A stretch of DNA of 27,535 bases from Nephromyces sp. MM_2019. Taxonomy: Eukaryota > Apicomplexa > Aconoidasida > Nephromycida. The position numbers and the translations under genes are program-made. Each line of letters opens with the position of its first letter. Position 1 is the stretch's first letter. Of the stretch, positions 23,603-27,535 are shown one piece after another. The notes under the pieces were generated by a model. The model ran no database searches. It was not told the origin of the DNA and saw only the letters and a program-made list of their open reading frames with translations. The DNA lies in assembly GCA_015657535.1 (NCBI GenBank), contig JADHZB010001477.1:8200-35734 (forward strand). The letters run 5' to 3'.

Positions 23603-23768
23603 ATTTACATACACACACACATGTATATATTTAAATACACACACACATGTATATATTTACATACACACACACATGTATATATTTACATACACACACACAT
23701 GTATATATTTAAATACACACACACATGTATATATTTAAATACACACACACATGTATATATTTACATAT
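23603..23768. repeat. 26-bp tandem array, six copies
   Basis: CATGTATATATTT recurs at 23620, 23646, 23672, 23698, 23724 and 23750, exactly 26 bp apart, linked by ACAT or AAAT and an (AC) run. Two alternating variants (TTACAT and TTAAAT) are present. Confidence 0.95.
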
Positions 23769-24000
23769 ATACAATATCTATACATAAATCTGCTTAGATA
23801 CAAACACACACACACACACATGCACTAAAATATTTCAAAGAACAATTTTACATAAAAGTGAATGTTTTAATAGTAGGTTTGTAGTGCATAATTTTATGCG
23901 TGTGTATATTTGTGTGTTTATGTGTGTGTTTGTATAAAAAAATAATTATCCGAGTTAGTATCAAAATTGATTTAAAGTATTTCAAATCATAAATAAATAA

Positions 24001-24038
<38 letters not shown>

Positions 24039-24374
24039 ATGTTTGAAAGTGTCCCTGTAAGTGAGATATTATTTTCATTAAGTGTGTGTGTAAATTTGAG
24101 GGGTGTGTGTCGTAGTTGTGTATAAATGTAAAAAAAAAAAAAAGAATTTATAATGGTTTATATATTTTCAATAATTTGGAAATTGTGTGTGTATGTTGTG
24201 TGTGTGTATATGTGTATGTTGTGGGTGTGTGTGTGTGTGTCCTTGAAGAAATTAAACCTAAGTTTTCATGTAAATGGGAAAAAGTGTATAGACCTGTGTG
24301 TAAGTGTATGGATATGTATGTGAAGATTTCAAAATGTGTGCATTGACCTGTGTACTTAGGTATGTGTGGGTCCT

Positions 24375-24770
24375 TGTGCAGTGTGTGTATGTAGTGTGTA
24401 TGTGTGTGTGTGTGTATGTTTGTGTGTGTGTGTATGTTTGTGTGTGTGTATGTTTGTGTGTGTGTGTATGTTTGTGTGTGTGTGTGTATGTTTGTGTGTG
24501 TGTGTGTATGTAGTGTGTGTGTGTATATGTTTGTGTGTGTGTGTAGTGTGTGTGTGTGTGTGTAGTGTGTGTGTGTGTAGTGTGTGTGTGTGTGTGTAGT
24601 GTGTGTGTGTGTAGTGTGTGTGTGTGTATGTTTTTGTATGTGTGTATGTTTGTGTGTGTGTGTGTAGTGTGTGTGTGTGTATGTAGTGTGTGTGTGTGTA
24701 GTGTGTGTGTGTGTATGTTTGTGTGTGTGTGTGTATGTTTGTGTGCGTGTTTGTGTGTGTGTGAATATGT
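24375..24770. repeat. long TG tract with TAGTGTG and TATGTTTG units
   Basis: About 400 bp of TG punctuated by TATGTTTG, TAG and TATGTAG at irregular spacing. It produces long spurious ORFs on both strands (24258-24803 minus, 24304-24825 plus). Confidence 0.95.
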
Positions 24771-25104
24771 ATGTTTGTACTCGTTTTTTAACTTAATATT
24801 CATATTACTACTTCCTAAGGGTTAATATAATATACAAAATTTTAGTATTAATGTTTTTGTACGTTCTTGGCACACATTTTTCAAATATATATGAAAAGAA
24901 ATGTGTGTAAATGTGTATGAGTTAAATGTTACGGGCCAAGATTAAATTATAATTCCAATCTGAAAAAAAATTAATTAAATAAATATACTATACATATATA
25001 TATATATATATATATCTAAAGTCAATACACACACACATATCATCATATATATATATCTATATATATAGTGTAAAATGAAGATGGGATCTAAAAAATTATT
25101 CATA

Positions 25105-25410
25105 CACACACCCACCCACCAATACACATACACACACACCAATACACATACACACACACCAATACACACCCACCAATATATATATAGACCAATACACACA
25201 CATCAATACACATACACACCCATCCATACATATACACACACACCAATAAACATACACACACACGAAAACACACCCATCAATACACACACACACACACACC
25301 CCCACACACCCACACACCCACACTCCCACCCACACCCACACCCACACCCACACCCACACACCCACAAACCCACACCCACACACACACACACACATACACA
25401 CATACACACA
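25105..25410. repeat. CA / CCCA-rich tract 3' of the Yop1-like gene
   Basis: About 300 bp of ACACAC mixed with ACCAATACACA units and, from about 25300 to 25380, CCCACA and CCCACACC units. It abuts the stop codon of the Yop1-like gene on its 3' side. Confidence 0.92.
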
Positions 25411-25416
25411 CACACC

Positions 25417-26150
25417 TTAAAAATCAATTTCAAACATTTTAAGTAAAAAAGGTGTGTGTGATTTAGCAAAGGAAAGTACAGCCTTATCAAATTTGCCATA
25501 AAATTGTGAGAAAAAATTAAACCAAAGATAGGCAGCCCCTCTAAAATAATCGTGTGCAAGCCAAAAGAAAAACACACTCTTAAATTCATAATAAAAGGGT
25601 AAAAATTCACACACAAAACCAAATGGTTTTTCACACACAGAATATCCACAATATATTAACCAATACATTAACCAGTGTGTGTATTCAAAATTTATGTGTG
25701 TATTTGTTTTGTGTGTAAATTCATCCCCTGAACCGCCCGATGTGGTGGAATCTGAAAAGGAAGTCTTGGAAGGTGTTGTTAACACTGGCATTTAAAATGT
25801 GTAGGGATGTGTATGTGTGGGTGTTGTGTGTGGGTGTGGGTGGGTGTGTGTGTGTGTGGGTGTGTGTGTGTGTGTGTGTGTGGGTGTGGGTGTAGGTGGG
25901 TAGGAAGGGAGGGGGGGGGTTTAGAGGTGTAGATGTGTGTGTAGTGTGTTAGGTGCAAATATGTGAGTGGGTGTTAGAGGTGTGTATGTGTGTGTTAGGT
26001 GTACATGTGTGTGTGTATATAATTACCTTTTTTTTCGGTGGGATGAGATACGCCCATAATTAACTGAATTGTTTTGATGAGTGGGTAGAGGAACGAAATA
26101 GAATAACACATAAAATGTGTAATAATAGAGGGCACAAGTGTGATGGCCAT
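25417..26150 (-). CDS. YOP1: TB2/DP1/HVA22 family ER-shaping protein (Yop1/REEP-like), about 152 aa
   Basis: Members of this family form hairpins in the ER membrane and curve its tubules. Exon 1 is 26150-26027 (start MAITLVPS) and ends at AAAG|GTAATT in phase 1; exon 2 is 25751-25417, after TTTTCAG, stop TAA at 25419-25417. Landmarks: YPLIKTIQLI (family YP..s.KaI) before the intron; then HWLMYWLIYCGYSVCEKPFGF and EFLPFYYEFKSVFFFWL, matching the family's QWLtYWvvf...f.WfPFYY..K..fl.WL, and RGAAYLWFNFF (family GA..lY). Several hydrophobic segments form the two hairpins. Between the KAI motif and the YW block lies a Ser/Gly/Thr-rich stretch longer than usual. An in-frame ATG at 26213-26211 would add 21 low-complexity residues; I chose 26150 because homology begins just after it. 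A second possible exon 2 acceptor (CCAG at about 25782) is also in phase. Length fits Yop1/HVA22 better than the long REEP1-4 group. Confidence 0.88.
25798..26018. repeat. TG/GGG-rich tract in the Yop1-like gene intron
   Basis: TG runs with GGTGTGGG, a run of nine G near 25911-25919, and TGTGTTAGG units. It occupies most of the single intron (25752-26026). In the transcript it is CA/CCC-rich. Confidence 0.9.
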
Positions 26151-26862
26151 TTTTGTGTGTGTGTAACTGGGTAGGTTGATTGATGTGTATTTATATGAGG
26201 GTGTATACGACAAAGCGTTTGTCGTGTATTGAATGAACTTCTTTAACTCTATAAACGTTTATATATATATATGTGTGTGTATGTGTATCAAGTATATATA
26301 TATATATATATTTATATGTCTATGTGTGTTTGTGTGTGTGTGTGTGTGGTGCGTTGGTGTATAATAGACTTCTTAAAGAATGTGTTGTATTTAGGAGATC
26401 TGTATCTTTAAAACATGTGTATTTGTGTGTATGTGTGTGTGTTTATATGTGTGTGTGAGTGTGTATGGAAATAATTAGCTTGAATATTTCTTAGGAGAGA
26501 TCAAGTTATTTAAATAAGAAATGTGTGTATGTACGAAGTGTGTCTAAAATTTTGGAATTTGGGGTAAATGTGTGTGTATTGAATAAGTGGATTGTAAGTG
26601 TATAGGAGGCAAGGAAGAATGAGTATAGAAAATTGAAAATGTGTGGGTGTATTTATTTAGAAATATTTTACTTCTCTTTTGATATATTTATTGTGTGTTC
26701 TTAAGATCAATAAAAAGAAGTGTGTATGAATGAAGGTTTGTGTGTAAATGTAAGTGGGTGGATATATGTACAAATTTATATGTGTATTTATCTATATAAG
26801 TTTATCTTCGTGTCTATGTGTGTGTGTCTATACGTGTGTATAAGCATGTGTGTTTTGTGTTT

Positions 26863-27022
26863 TGTGTGTGTGTGTTTTTTTTTGTGTGTTTGTATTATGT
26901 GTGTGTGTTTTGTGTGTGTGTGTTTTTTTTGTGTGTTTGTTTTATGTGTGTGTGTGTGTTTTTTTTGTGTGTGTGTTTTATGTGTGTGTGTTTTTTTTGT
27001 GTGTGTGTTTTATGTGTGTGTG
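26863..27022. repeat. alternating (TG)n and T8-T9 tandem units
   Basis: Units made of a TG run, a T8 or T9 run, a second TG run and TTTTATG recur about four times at about 30-35 bp, with the last two copies nearly identical. Confidence 0.9.
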
Positions 27023-27308
27023 TATAAAATGTCTATATGAATTGTGTGTGTATTATGTGAGCGTTAGGTAAGTGTAATATTCATATTTATACATATAAAG
27101 GGATATGGGTGTGTGTAATTATATGTGTATGTGTTTATAAATATATGTGTGGGCGTGTGCGTATTAATTTTTGTATATTAGCTATGTGTGTAAGAATGTG
27201 TATGTATATATGTATATTGTGTGGGTGTGTCTATATATCTTAAATTATATTATGTGTGTAATGTTAAGATGTGTGTGTGTGTGTAATTATGAGATGAAAA
27301 AGGCTATA

Positions 27309-27342
27309 TTAAAATATAATAATTATTATTATTATATTTTAA
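27309..27342. repeat. perfect 15-bp AT inverted repeat, 4-base loop
   Basis: Arms TTAAAATATAATAAT (27309-27323) and ATTATTATATTTTAA (27328-27342) flank TATT. It could extrude as a hairpin or end a transcript, but no adjacent gene is seen. Confidence 0.8.
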
Positions 27343-27535
27343 TTATATGAAAACATACACTTAATGAGCTTGTGTAAAATGTTTCTATGAATCTGATCAC
27401 TTTGGGTATAAATGTGTGTGTATTCATATTCTATGCCTTTGATTAGTTTTATGTGTATGTGTAAATTTGAGCATACCCTTTGTGTTCTTATATATGAATA
27501 TGTTCAAATATTTGTGTGTGTGTGTGTGCTGTAGT

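Larger units (their letters stand above)
21706..25416. other. 3.7-kb repeat-rich spacer between RRP12 and the Yop1-like gene
   Basis: No convincing gene on either strand. Content in order: TG-rich DNA next to the RRP12 start; a 31-bp array (22006-22129); the 28-bp palindromic array (22671-23260); a CA-rich AT stretch; a 26-bp array (23603-23768); an AT-rich segment with a 13-base A run near 24129; a long TG tract (24375-24770); an AT-rich segment (24780-25070); and a CA/CCCA tract (25105-25410). The RRP12 promoter should lie near 21706; none was identifiable. Confidence 0.65.
26151..27535. other. spacer upstream of the Yop1-like gene to the window end
   Basis: About 1.4 kb of AT-rich DNA with many TG runs. 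No convincing gene or RNA was found. ORFs such as 26273-26458 and 26720-27040 (+) are repeat readings (CVCV, FFVC). The Yop1-like promoter should be near 26151-26250; no element could be assigned. Confidence 0.6.

Noticed and set aside
24230..24346. Plus-strand segment reading LEEIKPKFSCKWEKVYRPVC as a possible exon
   Set aside because: The only non-repeat part of a repeat ORF, with no supporting exon, start or family match.
24258..24803. 181-aa THTH-rich minus-strand ORF
   Set aside because: Dinucleotide reading with no family residues; the opposite strand is equally open.

Overview
The window looks like nuclear DNA of an AT-rich, intron-dense unicellular eukaryote, most likely an apicomplexan of the piroplasm (Theileria-like) type. 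Basis: conserved eukaryotic genes cut into many short exons by GT-AG introns, AT-rich spacers, and one carrier whose N-terminus looks like a secretory signal followed by a transit-like stretch, as in apicoplast proteins. The lineage is an inference; no rRNA or other diagnostic marker is present. No bacterial feature, tRNA, transposon or CRISPR locus was seen.

All recognised genes lie on the minus strand. Left to right: the 5' end of an unidentified gene (exons 691-802 and 1-22, leaving the window); a low-confidence exon-like block (2608-2828); a TCF25/Rqc1 homologue (2969-6815, 10 exons, about 778 aa); a mitochondrial-carrier-family protein with a signal-peptide-like leader (8145-10874, 7 exons, 408 aa); the ribosome-biogenesis factor RRP12 (12335-21705, 18 exons, about 1238 aa); and a TB2/DP1/HVA22 (Yop1/REEP) ER-shaping protein (25417-26150, 2 exons, about 152 aa). 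I rebuilt the exons by hand from splice signals, reading-frame phase and family similarity. Every junction in these models keeps phase.

The striking property is the mass of (TG)n/(CA)n tracts and minisatellites built from them. They fill spacers and RRP12 introns, supply splice donors (GTGTGT) and acceptors (ACACAG), and run inside RRP12 exons as His-Thr or Cys-Val stretches. Density rises from left to right: TCF25 introns are almost free of long tracts, RRP12 introns are dominated by them. Because (CA)n and (TG)n contain no stop codon in any frame, many introns are open through most of their length and produce long meaningless ORFs.

Functionally, RRP12 (pre-ribosome maturation and export) and TCF25/Rqc1 (ribosome-associated quality control) are both ribosome-linked, but nothing shows that they are co-regulated. 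I see no defined new multi-gene system. The most unusual material is the repeat invasion of gene structure and a 590-bp array of about 21 units carrying a 14-bp palindrome upstream of RRP12.
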